Below the pieces are notes generated by a model, which had not been told where the DNA came from, made no database searches, and was given only the letters and a program-made list of their open reading frames with translations. Both the position numbers and the translations under genes were made by a program. Shown one piece after another: positions 36,777 to 45,580 of a stretch of 64,000 bases of DNA (its first letter is position 1; every line of letters begins with the position of its first letter). The stretch covers positions 32,491 to 96,490 of the forward strand of contig NZ_WTYW01000006.1 of the NCBI RefSeq assembly GCF_009827635.1, written 5' to 3'. This DNA comes from Parapontixanthobacter aurantiacus. GTDB taxonomy: Bacteria; Pseudomonadota; Alphaproteobacteria; Sphingomonadales; Sphingomonadaceae.

Positions 36777-37568
36777 TTATTCGGCGTTCTTGCTGCCGAA
36801 GAACAGCGCCTGGCTGATTGCCGCGCGCACCGTCTGTTCCTGGAAAGGCTTCGTCACGAGATAGGTTGGCTCGGGACGATCGCCAGTCAGCAGGCGTTCG
36901 GGATAGGCAGTGATGAAAATGACCGGTACGTCGCCCATGCTGAGGATGTCATCGACCGCGTCGAGGCCCGAGGAGCCATCGGCGAGTTGAATATCTGCAA
37001 GCACGAGGCCGGGTGTCTTCTCTGCCACGACTTCCTGCGCCTGCGTGCGGGTTGCGGCGGTTCCGCAAATGTCATGACCCAGCGATTTGACGAGATCTTC
37101 GAGCTGCATCGAAATGAGCGGCTCGTCCTCGATGATAAGAACTTCCGTGTTCGATTCCCGGTCGATCTCCTCGACTGCGGTCTGCACGAGATCGGAAGTC
37201 TCTTCCGGCGTCATTTCCATGATCTGCGCGGCTTCCTCGATGCTGAAATCTTCCAGCGTCGTCAGAAGTAATGCCTGCCGATTGAGAGGCGTGACGGCAT
37301 TAAGGCGCGCCTGCGCACCCCTTTTCGCTCCATCCTGTGCGGTATCATCCTGCGGAACTTCGAGATAGGCCGAGGACCACATCTTGTTGAACGCGGCGTA
37401 TAGCGGAACGCGGCCCCCATCGAGAGACTGTTTGAGCTTGTCGTCAGCAAGCGCGGCTTCGAGGGTGGCCCTAACAAACGCATCCCCGGTTGCCTGCGAT
37501 CCGGTAAGGGCACGCGCGTAGCGACGAAGGTAAGGCAGGTTTTTGGCTATCTGGTCGCCAAGCGACAT
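36777..37568 (-). CDS. phyR: general stress response anti-anti-sigma factor PhyR
   Basis: 263 residues. The N-terminal half (about 1-135) is an EcfG-like sigma mimic. The C-terminal half (about 140-260) is a receiver domain with V-L-I-I-E-D-E-P, the phospho-Asp in V-L-A-D-I-Q-L and K in T-K-P-F. On phosphorylation it releases the sigma-like half to capture NepR. The ATG at 37568 is preferred over 37610 because GGGAGAA precedes it, and because the upstream start would lie within or next to the promoter at 37597-37621. Confidence 0.95.
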   Translation of the reverse strand: MSLGDQIAKNLPYLRRYARALTGSQATGDAFVRATLEAALADDKLKQSLDGGRVPLYAAFNKMWSSAYLEVPQDDTAQDGAKRGAQARLNAVTPLNRQALLLTTLEDFSIEEAAQIMEMTPEETSDLVQTAVEEIDRESNTEVLIIEDEPLISMQLEDLVKSLGHDICGTAATRTQAQEVVAEKTPGLVLADIQLADGSSGLDAVDDILSMGDVPVIFITAYPERLLTGDRPEPTYLVTKPFQEQTVRAAISQALFFGSKNAE

Positions 37569-37596
37569 AAAATTCTCCCGATAATGGCGGTGGCTG

Positions 37597-37621
37597 AACG
37601 GTCCGTCCAATACAAGGTTCC
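37597..37621 (-). promoter_or_regulatory. EcfG-type promoter of phyR
   Basis: On the minus strand GGAAC (37617-37621), 16 bases, CGTT (37597-37600): an exact consensus match, 29 bases before the phyR ATG at 37568. phyR is thus under the sigma factor it releases. Confidence 0.85.
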
Positions 37622-37833
37622 GCCCGTTGATCGCGGTTGCTGGCTGAAAGCCCTATGCGTTTTGCATACTTACGCAACCGATACTTCTGGCATCGTGTGG
37701 TCTAGCTGGTCAGACCCGAAGATTTGGGGGCCTCGTGCTTTCTCCTATCAAAGGTTCAGTATTGTTCAAACCGTTCAAATTGTTACCTTTTTTGATGGCG
37801 GCGAAAAATTTTGCCTATTTTCCGTTGCTGGGG

Positions 37834-37858
37834 GGAACCCAATAGTCGGGCGCGCATT
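37834..37858 (+). promoter_or_regulatory. near-consensus EcfG promoter of candidate small RNA
   Basis: GGAAC (37834-37838), 16 bases, CATT (37855-37858), one base off the EcfG consensus CGTT. A start site six or seven bases downstream would give a roughly 90-base transcript ending at the strong terminator at 37918-37953. Confidence 0.5.
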
Positions 37859-37863
37859 TTCTT

Positions 37864-37953
37864 ATTGTCACCGCCGAGACCCCCCCTCCCGTCCAAGCGG
37901 CTGGTGATACGATCCCGAAAGGCCTTCGCTCATAAAGAGCGGAGGCCTTTTTT
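37864..37953 (+). ncRNA. candidate C-rich-loop small RNA of the stress response locus
   Basis: No coding sequence explains this segment. The predicted RNA starts with a hairpin (TCACC-GCCG paired with CGGC-T-GGTGA) whose loop of about 21 bases holds a long C-rich run around 37880-37893, complementary to Shine-Dalgarno-like sequences. A 14-bp perfect terminator stem (AAAGGCCTTCGCTC / GAGCGGAGGCCTTT, loop 37932-37936) with T-tail ends it. The layout is like alphaproteobacterial C-rich-loop sRNAs such as the alpha-r14 family or GsrN. The location between phyR and a stress response regulator and the EcfG-like promoter suggest stress regulation. No homologue was identified. Confidence 0.6.
37918..37953 (+). 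terminator. Rho-independent terminator of candidate sRNA
   Basis: Perfect 14-bp stem with one G-U pair and a five-base loop, followed by T residues. No annotated plus-strand gene precedes it, which is strong evidence for an unannotated transcript. Confidence 0.9.
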
Positions 37954-38051
37954 CTTGAGGCTAGCGCAAGTCGACCGGTAGTCGGTCGCCGGGTTGTGTT
38001 TGGAGATTGCGCCCAAACCAAGTCCTAGTGCGAATTAAGCGAAATTGGCTA

Positions 38052-38522
38052 TCAGCGAATGACGCGGCGCAATCGCGAGATAAGGCCGGTGCGTCGCGGC
38101 TGCCTTACGACGGCGAGCAGTTCCTCGGCGTCATAGGGTTTTTCGAGAACCGGGCCCATGGCGGCAATCTGTTCGGGAATGTCCTGCGGGGCGCCGGTCG
38201 AGAAGATCACCCGCGGAGCGTTGGGCTTCATCGATTCGACCAGTTCCGCAATCGCCCAGCCATCGTCGCTGTCGGCGAGATGGACATCGATGATGACAAG
38301 TTTGGGCTTTCGCGTCGAAAGGGCGCGCATGGCATCTTTCGTAGAAGCGCAAATTTCCACCTCGGCGATGCCCGCGTCGTGCAGGGCATCTTCGATCATC
38401 ATGGCGAGCACCGCGTCGTCCTCGGCGACGACCACGTGCTGCGGCAGAACATAGTCGCCTGCTTCGTCAGACTTCTCGTTGCTCTTTTCGATGGAACTGC
38501 TCCCTCGGCTGCGCCGGGCCAC
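38052..38522 (-). CDS. FATGUY-like single-domain response regulator
   Basis: Up to 156 residues, essentially one receiver domain (about 30-145): V-V-V-A-E-D-D, phospho-Asp in V-I-I-D-V-H-L, and the F-S-T-G-A / E-K-P-Y segment. The F-[AS]-T-G pattern resembles the FATGUY regulators (SdrG type) that feed the PhyR pathway in sphingomonads. The start is GTG 38522; a run GAGGGAG seven bases before an in-frame ATC 30 bases downstream is noted, but ATC starts are rare. An EcfG promoter lies upstream. Probably relays phosphate in the general stress network. Confidence 0.85.
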   Translation of the reverse strand: MARRSRGSSSIEKSNEKSDEAGDYVLPQHVVVAEDDAVLAMMIEDALHDAGIAEVEICASTKDAMRALSTRKPKLVIIDVHLADSDDGWAIAELVESMKPNAPRVIFSTGAPQDIPEQIAAMGPVLEKPYDAEELLAVVRQPRRTGLISRLRRVIR

Positions 38523-38547
38523 CGGTGGTTCCCGTTCGCAATATCCG

Positions 38548-38573
38548 AACGGCGTCGCGCCGTTTGAGGTTCC
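38548..38573 (-). promoter_or_regulatory. EcfG-type promoter of the response regulator
   Basis: On the minus strand GGAAC (38569-38573), 17 bases, CGTT (38548-38551), an exact match with the longer allowed spacer. It lies 26 bases before the start codon, consistent with a short leader. Confidence 0.8.
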
Positions 38574-38604
38574 CGGATGTTCTGCGTGAAAAAAGGAATT
38601 CGAG

Positions 38605-39762
38605 TTAGAGGTTTTTTCGATAGATGACGTATTCGCGATTGATCTCGCTATCGATCATTTCGGCAATGGCAACCATACCCTTGTTGTCGTCGAGGATCCA
38701 GCCGATCTCGCCCCGCTTCGAACCGTATTTCTCGTCGGAAACACGGCGTATCTCGTCGATCATCATGAAGGCAAGCTGGCTCGCCAGCCGCGAATTGTGA
38801 AACTCGCGAAGCACGCCCATCAACGGCACGCGCATACCTGAACCGGTCGGTTTTCTCAGCCATTTCAGCATCCGGACCCAGCCGAAGGGAAACAGCTTCC
38901 CGTCGATCCGCTGGAGGACGTGGTTCATGTCGGGCAGCGTCATCATGAAGGCGACCGGCCGTCCATCCAGTTCCGCAATCCGGTTGATGTCGGGGTGGAG
39001 GATCGGCTTCATCTTCTTTGCGGCATAGGCGATTTCCGCATCGGTGAACGGAACGAAGCCCCAGTTGCCCGACCATGCATCGTTGAGAATGGCAAGCACG
39101 GTCCGCACTTCTTCCTCGTAGCGCGACTTGTCGAGCGGGCGCACTTGGATGCGCTCGTTGTTCGTACCCGATTTGACGATCCGCTTGACGATCGGCGGAA
39201 AGTCGCGGTCGACCGGCAGCGAGTAGGTGTAGAGCGACTTTTCCGGCTCGTATCTGGCGTTCTCTATCCATTCGCGGTAAATGGCCGGGTGATGCCCCAT
39301 CATGATCATCGGCGGCTCATCCTGCCCGCGAACCAGCAGGCCCGGCTCCTCCCAGATGGATAGCGAGATCGGGCCGAGGCATCGGGTGACGCCCTGCGAT
39401 CGAAGCCAGTTCTCGGCCGTGTCGAGCAGCTGCCCGGCCACTTCCTCGCTTTCGGCATCGAAGTAACCGAAGAAGCCGCTGCCGGGTCCGAAGCCCTGTT
39501 CGACCGGCATTTTCTCGGCTTCGTGGTCGATATGCGCCGCGATCCGCCCGACCGGCTTGTCGCCGCGCATGGCAAGGAACAGCTGGACTGTCGCATGCTG
39601 GAAAAACGGGTTTTTCGCAGGATCGACGAGCTCGATTTGCTCGGAGCGCAGCTGCGGAACGTGGTTCGGAACCGCTCTCGAAAATGCTCGGCCCGTATCG
39701 ACGAAACGAACGCGCGCTTCCTTGCCCCCGACGGGAACGATGACCACTTCCGTATTGCTCAC
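38605..39762 (-). CDS. GNAT-like (YghO-type) protein
   Basis: 385-residue protein resembling the YghO family of GNAT-like acyltransferases. An N-terminal Asp-rich region (G-R-I-A-A-H-I-D-H, G-P-G-S-G-F-F-G) and a C-terminal half with R-V-P-L-M-G-V and G-E-I-G-W-I-L-D-D-N are conserved in this group. In other sphingomonads such genes occur near sphingolipid and lipid genes; here the divergent neighbour is a fatty acid desaturase. The substrate is not known. The start at 39762 is the only one consistent with the family's N-terminus. Confidence 0.65.
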   Translation of the reverse strand: MSNTEVVIVPVGGKEARVRFVDTGRAFSRAVPNHVPQLRSEQIELVDPAKNPFFQHATVQLFLAMRGDKPVGRIAAHIDHEAEKMPVEQGFGPGSGFFGYFDAESEEVAGQLLDTAENWLRSQGVTRCLGPISLSIWEEPGLLVRGQDEPPMIMMGHHPAIYREWIENARYEPEKSLYTYSLPVDRDFPPIVKRIVKSGTNNERIQVRPLDKSRYEEEVRTVLAILNDAWSGNWGFVPFTDAEIAYAAKKMKPILHPDINRIAELDGRPVAFMMTLPDMNHVLQRIDGKLFPFGWVRMLKWLRKPTGSGMRVPLMGVLREFHNSRLASQLAFMMIDEIRRVSDEKYGSKRGEIGWILDDNKGMVAIAEMIDSEINREYVIYRKNL

Positions 39763-39910
39763 GATGCCCCTCGTTCAGCTACGATTAGCGCTGTTCCTGC
39801 TTCCCCTTGCCTTGTCAAGAATCGGCGCCACATGGGTACTCGTCCGGCGAAGGAACGCCGGGTCTGTCCCGATTGCGGAAATTACGCTAAGGGCGTCGCA
39901 GGATAACGTG

Positions 39911-40999
39911 ATGAAATACCATTCGACCTTCGAACCCGCCTCTCCGGTCGAGGCCCGTCCCATCGACCGGGAGCGCTTTCGCACGTCCGACGACAAGGAC
40001 ATGCTCCGCGCGGCGCGTGACCTTACGAAGGACATCAACGAGCCCAGCGCGACGGTTTACTGGAGCGATTTGCTACTTTCGTCCAGCATCGGATACGCGG
40101 CCCTGACAGGCGCCATCCTCGTATCGAGCGTTCCCCTTGCCGTCACTCTCGGCATCGTGGCGGCGCTGGCGCTGTATCGTGCGCTGCTGTTCATTCACGA
40201 ATTGTCGCATATTCACCGCAACGCCCTGCCGGGCTTTCGGTTGGCGTGGAACGCTCTTGTCGGCATACCGCTTTTGACGCCGTCCTTCATGTATGAGGTC
40301 GTCCACACGCTTCATCATGCGCGAACTCGCTACGGAACGAAGGACGACCCCGAATATCTGCCGCTCGCTCTGATGAAACCCTGGAGCCTGCCTCTGTTCG
40401 TTTTCATCGCCTTGCTCGCGCCGGTCGCCTTCATTGTCCGGTTCGCCCTGCTCGTGCCGCTAGGTGGCGTGATACCGGCCATTCGGCGGCTGACCTGGCA
40501 GCGTTTCTCCGCATTGTCGATCAATCCCGAGTTCCGTCGTCGCCCGCCGGAAGGCGATCTGAAAAAGCGCGTTCTGTGGCAGGAGATCGGCGGAGCCATC
40601 TGGGCATGGTGCCTTATCGGCAGCGTCTTCGCTTTCGGGTGGAAGCCGCTTCTCGTCGCGCTCGCCGTCTTCTCCCTGACTGCCATCCTGAACCAGTTGC
40701 GCACGCTCGTGGCACATCTCTGGGAAAACGAAGGCGAGCCGATGACGGTGACGGCGCAATATCTGGACTCGGTCAACATCCCGCCGCCCGGTCGAATCGC
40801 GGAAATCTGGGCACCGGTCGGGCTGCGCTATCATGCGCTGCACCACCTGATGCCGAGCATGCCATACCACTCCCTGCCCGAGGCGCATCGGCGTATCGCA
40901 GCCCATCTCGGAGCAGGCTCGACGTTCGACGGAGCGAATCACAAAGGCATGGTTACGCTCGTCACGCGCATCGCGCGCAGCACGATGACACGGCGCTAA
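39911..40999 (+). CDS. fatty acid desaturase
   Basis: 362-residue membrane desaturase with the three histidine boxes: H-E-L-S-H, H-T-L-H-H and H-A-L-H-H-L, and four or more hydrophobic segments. These bind the diiron centre that introduces double bonds or hydroxyls into acyl chains or lipid-linked chains. The ATG at 39911 has AGGA eight bases upstream. The long open frame upstream (from 39557) overlaps the divergent gene and is not family-like. Likely modifies membrane fatty acids or sphingolipids. Confidence 0.9.
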   Translation: MKYHSTFEPASPVEARPIDRERFRTSDDKDMLRAARDLTKDINEPSATVYWSDLLLSSSIGYAALTGAILVSSVPLAVTLGIVAALALYRALLFIHELSHIHRNALPGFRLAWNALVGIPLLTPSFMYEVVHTLHHARTRYGTKDDPEYLPLALMKPWSLPLFVFIALLAPVAFIVRFALLVPLGGVIPAIRRLTWQRFSALSINPEFRRRPPEGDLKKRVLWQEIGGAIWAWCLIGSVFAFGWKPLLVALAVFSLTAILNQLRTLVAHLWENEGEPMTVTAQYLDSVNIPPPGRIAEIWAPVGLRYHALHHLMPSMPYHSLPEAHRRIAAHLGAGSTFDGANHKGMVTLVTRIARSTMTRR

Positions 41000-41044
41000 T
41001 CGTTATTTCTGACTAGGCTGCCAACGGACGGCGCCCGGCGCAGT

Positions 41045-41296
41045 TCATTCCTCTTCATCGGCGACGTCGGTATTGACCATGTTGTCGTCCGGCCGGCCGC
41101 CCTGACCGTCGATCTCGACATCGTCCTGCGTATCGCCGACCTCGTTGTCCGGAACCGGCCCGCTTCCGTCGTCTACCACGACAGGAGCCGAGGCGCGTTC
41201 CTCAAAAGTAGTATCGGCGACCTCGTCCTCTCCTCCGCCACATGCCGCAAGCGGAAGGAGCAGAACACTGGCGAAAAGCGTCGATCGGTTCATCAT
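41045..41296 (-). CDS. small acidic lipoprotein
   Basis: 83-residue lipoprotein. Signal and lipobox L-P-L-A-A-C (Cys19) are followed by a strongly acidic, Asp/Glu/Val-rich tail with no fold visible. AAGGGA ribosome site precedes the ATG. No homologous family recognised. Possibly an outer-membrane anchored acidic peptide. Confidence 0.7.
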   Translation of the reverse strand: MMNRSTLFASVLLLPLAACGGGEDEVADTTFEERASAPVVVDDGSGPVPDNEVGDTQDDVEIDGQGGRPDDNMVNTDVADEEE

Positions 41297-41358
41297 TCAT
41301 TCCCTTCGTAATCTGACGCTTCGACGTTTCAGCGTCGTCGCCGTTCCCATGAGCACGT

Positions 41359-41871
41359 CTAGAGGAACCGTATCATGGCGAGGCGCTTAGCGATCGGAAG
41401 GCCGGCTCTTTCGGCATCCGCCATGCCCGCGGCGAGCCTTCGATGGGCTTTGAGATCGACGACTTCGACAAAGCCGTGCCGCTCGTAGAACGGGGCATTC
41501 CACGCGATGTCGCGAAAAGTTTGCAAGGTTATCGCCGCAAAACCCGAGTTCACCGCATCGATGATGAGCGCGCGCAGCAATCCCCCGCCGATGCCCTGCT
41601 GCTGACAGGAGCGACGAACGCTCAACTCATGCAGGTGCAATTCGCGCCCATGCGGGCGACAGGCGGCAAAACCGACCGGCTCGTCTGCCACCAGCGCGAC
41701 GAGGCAATGTCGCTTTGCGATAAGGGTCCGATAGTCCTCCGCAGAAGTCGCCGGCGGCATCGCGCCCCCCGCGAGCGAAGGTTCTTCTGCGAAAAGCCGC
41801 GCCGCATCCTCTTCTATCGCGCTCATCGCTTCGGCATCTTCTGGTCTCGCCAGCCTGAGCGACCAGTTCAT
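41359..41871 (-). CDS. GNAT-family N-acetyltransferase
   Basis: 170-residue Gcn5-related acetyltransferase. The acetyl-CoA loop Q-Q-Q-G-I-G-G-G-L-L and the closing F-Y-E-R-H-G-F are present. It overlaps the lptG stop by four bases (ATGA-type), so it is the last gene of the lptF-lptG unit, though its function is not obviously linked to LPS export. Target unknown. Confidence 0.9.
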   Translation of the reverse strand: MNWSLRLARPEDAEAMSAIEEDAARLFAEEPSLAGGAMPPATSAEDYRTLIAKRHCLVALVADEPVGFAACRPHGRELHLHELSVRRSCQQQGIGGGLLRALIIDAVNSGFAAITLQTFRDIAWNAPFYERHGFVEVVDLKAHRRLAAGMADAERAGLPIAKRLAMIRFL

Positions 41872-42965
41872 TCCTCCGTCCGAACCAGCACCGTTTCACC
41901 GATGAGAAGGAACAGCAGGAACGGCGCCCAGGCGGCGAGGAAGGGCGGATAACCGCCGAAGCTGCCCATCGCGAGCGCTGCATTGTCGATCACGAAATAG
42001 GCAAATCCCAACGCCATCCCGATGAGCGCGCGCACGAACAACGCACCGGAACGGGCAAGCCCGAAGGCTGCTATCCCGCCGAGCAGCGGCATCAGGAACG
42101 CCGAGAGCGGGCCGGACAGTTTGTGCCACCAGCGGGCCCGCAGGGTACTGGTGCTGCGACCCGCCTCCTCATAGGCGTCGATCGATTGCGAGAGTTCGAA
42201 GAACGACTGCGCATCTGGATCGACGCTCGTCAGATCGACCTGATCGGGCGTTACCTGCGGCGCGACGGTAATCTGCGGCACGGTTCGCAATCCGGCATTC
42301 TCGACCGTGAAGCGGCGCGCGTCCGTCAGTTGCCAGCCCGGATTGGCGAAGGTTGCGCGGTCGGCACGGATCTGCTCGACGATCAGGCCATCGGGACCGC
42401 GCCGATACCACGTCACGCCGCGCATCACGATGTCCGCGCCGGTCCCGCTGAGACTGGCAGCCGAGAGGACGTTCTCCCCATCGGTCAGGTAAAGGTTGCT
42501 TCGCGCATCGTCGGAGGCGGGGATGACCCCGTAATCGCTCGCTTCCCATGCCTTGAGGGTCGCCGTCGCCCGCGTAACGACGCGCTCGTTGAAGAGGAAG
42601 CTCACCGCGGAGACCGCCAATGCCGTGAGCAGGAGGGGCGCGAGGATCTGATGCGCGGATAGACCTGCCGCCTTCATCGCGATGACCTCGCTGTTCTGGT
42701 TCAGCACCAGCAGGGTCAGGATGGTGGCGAGCAGCACGGAGTAAGGCAGGAACTGCGCCATTAATTGCGGCCCCCTCAGGCCCGCGTAAATCAGCAGTTC
42801 GCCCTGGCCGTTGCCTTCTGCGGCCAGAATGTCGCCGGTGGAGGCCAGCAGGTCGAGCATCAGAAGGACGAGGACGAGCATTACCAACACGGCGGCAATC
42901 CGCACGATGAACAGCTTCGCGAGATAGAAGGTAAGCGTCTTCGAGGGGAAGAAATCGAGTTGCAC
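41868..42965 (-). CDS. lptG: LPS export ABC transporter permease LptG
   Basis: 365-residue inner-membrane subunit of the LptB2FGC complex that extracts LPS from the inner membrane. Six transmembrane helices (three before, three after a periplasmic beta-jellyroll domain) are recognisable. The M-A-Q-F-L-P-Y and M-K-A-A-G-L-S-A segments match the LptG coupling-helix region. Lies 14 bases downstream of lptF and followed by an overlapping acetyltransferase gene. Confidence 0.93.
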   Translation of the reverse strand: MQLDFFPSKTLTFYLAKLFIVRIAAVLVMLVLVLLMLDLLASTGDILAAEGNGQGELLIYAGLRGPQLMAQFLPYSVLLATILTLLVLNQNSEVIAMKAAGLSAHQILAPLLLTALAVSAVSFLFNERVVTRATATLKAWEASDYGVIPASDDARSNLYLTDGENVLSAASLSGTGADIVMRGVTWYRRGPDGLIVEQIRADRATFANPGWQLTDARRFTVENAGLRTVPQITVAPQVTPDQVDLTSVDPDAQSFFELSQSIDAYEEAGRSTSTLRARWWHKLSGPLSAFLMPLLGGIAAFGLARSGALFVRALIGMALGFAYFVIDNAALAMGSFGGYPPFLAAWAPFLLFLLIGETVLVRTEE

Positions 42966-42979
42966 GGGTTATCGGCTTC

Positions 42980-44284
42980 CTATTCCGCTGCCGACAATTC
43001 GCCGACATCGTCCGCCGTTCGGATGCCCTGCCGCCGTCGCCGACGTTTGAAGAACCTGCCGAAAGCCTTGCCGATCTTCGCAGCGAATGTCTCGAGCGCA
43101 CCGATCGCCTGACCGCCCGGAACGTAGGCGACGCGGTAATACATCCAGACGATGAGAGCGGCGAAGATGAAGAACGGCAGCCACAGCGCCACGACCGGGT
43201 CGACCCGCCCCAGCGAGGCAATGTCTTCGCCGTACTGATTGACCTTGTGGTAGGCGACCACCATCACGATCGAGACGAAGACGCCCAGCGCGCTCGTCGA
43301 TCGTTTGGGCGGAATGCCGAGCGCCACCGCAAGCAGCGGCATGAGCAGCATCATCACCACCTCGACGAGGCGAAAATTGAAGCTCGCCTGGCTCGCATCG
43401 CGCTTCGCTTCGGGCTGGTCGGGACTCCACCCGACGCGCAGCAATTCGGGCAGGATATACTCCCGCTCTGCATCGCCGCGCCCGCGGAATTCCTCGATCC
43501 GTGGCAGGTCGATGGGCAGGTCGTGGCGGGAGAAACTGAGCACGCGGGGCGCTTCTGCATCCTCCTCCATGCTGCCCATGTCCTGTACGATTGTGCCATT
43601 CGTCAGCCGCAGGATGATCGTGTCGGGGCTGTCGCTGGTGGCGAGAAACGAGCCTTCTTCCGCCGAAATGGACAGGACTTCTCCGCGGCTATTGGCGACG
43701 CGGGCGAAGATACCGTTGAGGCGCGTGCCCTCATCCTCGCTCTCTTCGATGCGCAAGGCCATCCGGTCGGCGAGGGAGGTGAATTCGCCCACCTTGATCG
43801 ATGCACCGAGCGCGCCCGAGCGAAGTTCATACTCCAAAGTCTCGTAATAATAGCGGCTTAGGGGCTGAACGTAGAAAACCAGCGCGACGTTCACCGCCAC
43901 CAGCAGGGCGGTAATGATGTAGGGAACGCGCAGCAGCCGCCCGTAACTCAGCCCGACCGCGCGCATCACGTCGAGCTCGCTCGAGGTCGCGAGCTTGCGG
44001 AAGGCGAGCAGGATGCCGAGCAGCAATCCCAACGGGATCGCGAGGCTCGCATATTCGGGAAGAAGGCTCGCCAGCATCTTGAACACGACGCCCACCGGAC
44101 CGCCTTCGGTCGAGACAAACTCGAACAAACTCAACATCTTGTCGAGCAGGAGAAGCGACGCCGCCAGCGCGAACACGCCCAGCATCGGCACGATCACGAG
44201 CCGGAAAATATAGCGGTCGACCGAGGGAATGAAGTTGAACAAGGGGGCGGGACTATCACGGTTCTGGCTGGCGGGGGCGACCAT
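42980..44284 (-). CDS. lptF: LPS export ABC transporter permease LptF
   Basis: 434-residue partner of LptG. The first helices, the jellyroll domain (about 150-270) and C-terminal helices are present, with V-M-R-A-V-G-L-S in the coupling helix region. The C-terminus carries an extra arginine-rich stretch (K-R-R-R-R-R) and acidic tail beyond the usual end. No upstream gene is adjacent; the promoter must lie in 44285-44423. The start ATG lacks a strong ribosome site. Confidence 0.93.
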   Translation of the reverse strand: MVAPASQNRDSPAPLFNFIPSVDRYIFRLVIVPMLGVFALAASLLLLDKMLSLFEFVSTEGGPVGVVFKMLASLLPEYASLAIPLGLLLGILLAFRKLATSSELDVMRAVGLSYGRLLRVPYIITALLVAVNVALVFYVQPLSRYYYETLEYELRSGALGASIKVGEFTSLADRMALRIEESEDEGTRLNGIFARVANSRGEVLSISAEEGSFLATSDSPDTIILRLTNGTIVQDMGSMEEDAEAPRVLSFSRHDLPIDLPRIEEFRGRGDAEREYILPELLRVGWSPDQPEAKRDASQASFNFRLVEVVMMLLMPLLAVALGIPPKRSTSALGVFVSIVMVVAYHKVNQYGEDIASLGRVDPVVALWLPFFIFAALIVWMYYRVAYVPGGQAIGALETFAAKIGKAFGRFFKRRRRRQGIRTADDVGELSAAE

Positions 44285-44423
44285 CGATAGCGCGAAAAAG
44301 CGCCGCGGTCATGGGTAAATCCGCCCTTTTTCGCTTACCTTTCGGGTGCGCGCTTCATTGATGCCTAAAAGGGGTTCAATGATGCCGAGGACAGGGCAAG
44401 GCGCGGGGACGCCCGCGCAAGCC

Positions 44424-44924
44424 TCACCAGAACCGGCTGCCGGGAATGCCCTTGAACGGACCCGCTTCGTAACGCGAAATCCAACCGCCATAAAAGCCGC
44501 CCGGCTGCGGCGTGATCTGTTCGCCATCGACGCGGCAGGCATCGAAGGGCTCGGGGTAGAAGGCGAGATGATCGCGAATGGGAGCGAAAGGAGCGGTCGG
44601 CTCGGGATAGCTCCACGCGACCCCTTCGAGGCGCTCGCCTGCAATCGTGACGTCGTGATAGCGCGCCTGCCCCTTCCATTCGCATAGCGAGCGCCGCTTG
44701 TTGGGCGTCACATGGTCCATCGCGATGTCGGCGGGCGGGATGTAGTAGGTCGGCGGGTGGCTGGTTTCGAGCGTCCGCCACGCATTGCGTGTATCCGCGA
44801 GGGTCACACCGCGATGGATTATCTCGATATGGCGGTCGGTCGGTTCGCAGATCGCGGGGCGCGGATAGTCCCAGACGCTTTCCTGACCTTCCCCAACGGG
44901 ATCGGGTTTGGGGCGCGGCAGCAT
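44424..44924 (-). CDS. DUF427 domain protein
   Basis: 166-residue protein of the DUF427 family (W-D-Y-P-R-P at the start, Y-Y-I-P-P-A-D, C-E-W-K-G near residue 83 and a closing G-G-F-Y-G-G-W). Members are widespread, small, cytoplasmic and uncharacterised. It lies 19 bases downstream of clpS, the place often occupied by clpA in other genomes. Confidence 0.88.
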   Translation of the reverse strand: MLPRPKPDPVGEGQESVWDYPRPAICEPTDRHIEIIHRGVTLADTRNAWRTLETSHPPTYYIPPADIAMDHVTPNKRRSLCEWKGQARYHDVTIAGERLEGVAWSYPEPTAPFAPIRDHLAFYPEPFDACRVDGEQITPQPGGFYGGWISRYEAGPFKGIPGSRFW

Positions 44925-44943
44925 CAGGCGCGCCCGACGGACC

Positions 44944-45381
44944 TCAGGCCTTTTCGAGCGTGCACTGCAGCGGATGCTCGTTCTGCTGCGCGAAATCCAT
45001 CACTTGATGGACCTTGGTCTCGGCCACCTCGTAGGGAAAGACGCCGCAGACGCCGACACCCTTCTGATGGACGTGAAGCATGACACGCGTCGCTTCTTCC
45101 AGATCCATCTTGAAGAACCGCTTCAGTACCATGACGACGAATTCCATCGGGGTGTAGTCGTCATTGAGAAGCAGCACCTTGTACTGGCTGGGCTTCTTCG
45201 GCCGCGTCTTGGTCTTCGTCGCTAGGCCGACCTGACCATCACCCTGGCCGTCGCCGGGCTTGCCGTCATCCTCTCCTTCGCCCGCCATCCGGAAACGCGC
45301 AAGGCTGCCTGTTACCGGTGCGTCAGGCGCGAGGTGCTGAGAGGGATCGGCGGGGAAGAGCGGATATGGAGGCTGCGTCAT
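44944..45381 (-). CDS. clpS: ATP-dependent Clp protease adaptor ClpS
   Basis: About 145-residue adaptor that delivers N-degron substrates to ClpAP. The core (about 62-145) shows [21 protein letters not shown] and Y-E-V-A-E-T-K, including the substrate-binding Asn-Asp and Met residues. A Gly/Asp-rich N-terminal tail precedes it. The start is uncertain: ATG 45381 or ATG 45288 (114 residues); neither has a good ribosome site. clpA is not adjacent. Confidence 0.92.
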   Translation of the reverse strand: MTQPPYPLFPADPSQHLAPDAPVTGSLARFRMAGEGEDDGKPGDGQGDGQVGLATKTKTRPKKPSQYKVLLLNDDYTPMEFVVMVLKRFFKMDLEEATRVMLHVHQKGVGVCGVFPYEVAETKVHQVMDFAQQNEHPLQCTLEKA

Positions 45382-45502
45382 TTCGCGGAACAATATCGTA
45401 TCGCCAGCCGAAAACGCAAGATGGTCACCCGCAAAGATGGCTCGTTCCGCCGAGCCGCGGGTTCCGGGTTCGCGCCCGAGACGAAGAGGCGCCGGGCAAC
45501 AG

Positions 45503-45535
45503 AAAAGGGGCCGGACATCTGCTGCCCGGCCCCCT
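45503..45535 (-). terminator. Rho-independent terminator of phasin gene
   Basis: On the minus strand GGGGCCGG/CCGGCCCC stem with 11-base loop followed by TTTTCT. It lies 45 bases after the phasin stop. Confidence 0.75.
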
Positions 45536-45580
45536 TCATTGTCTTTAGCTGCGCTGGCGTGGAACCGGCGCAGGGCCCGT

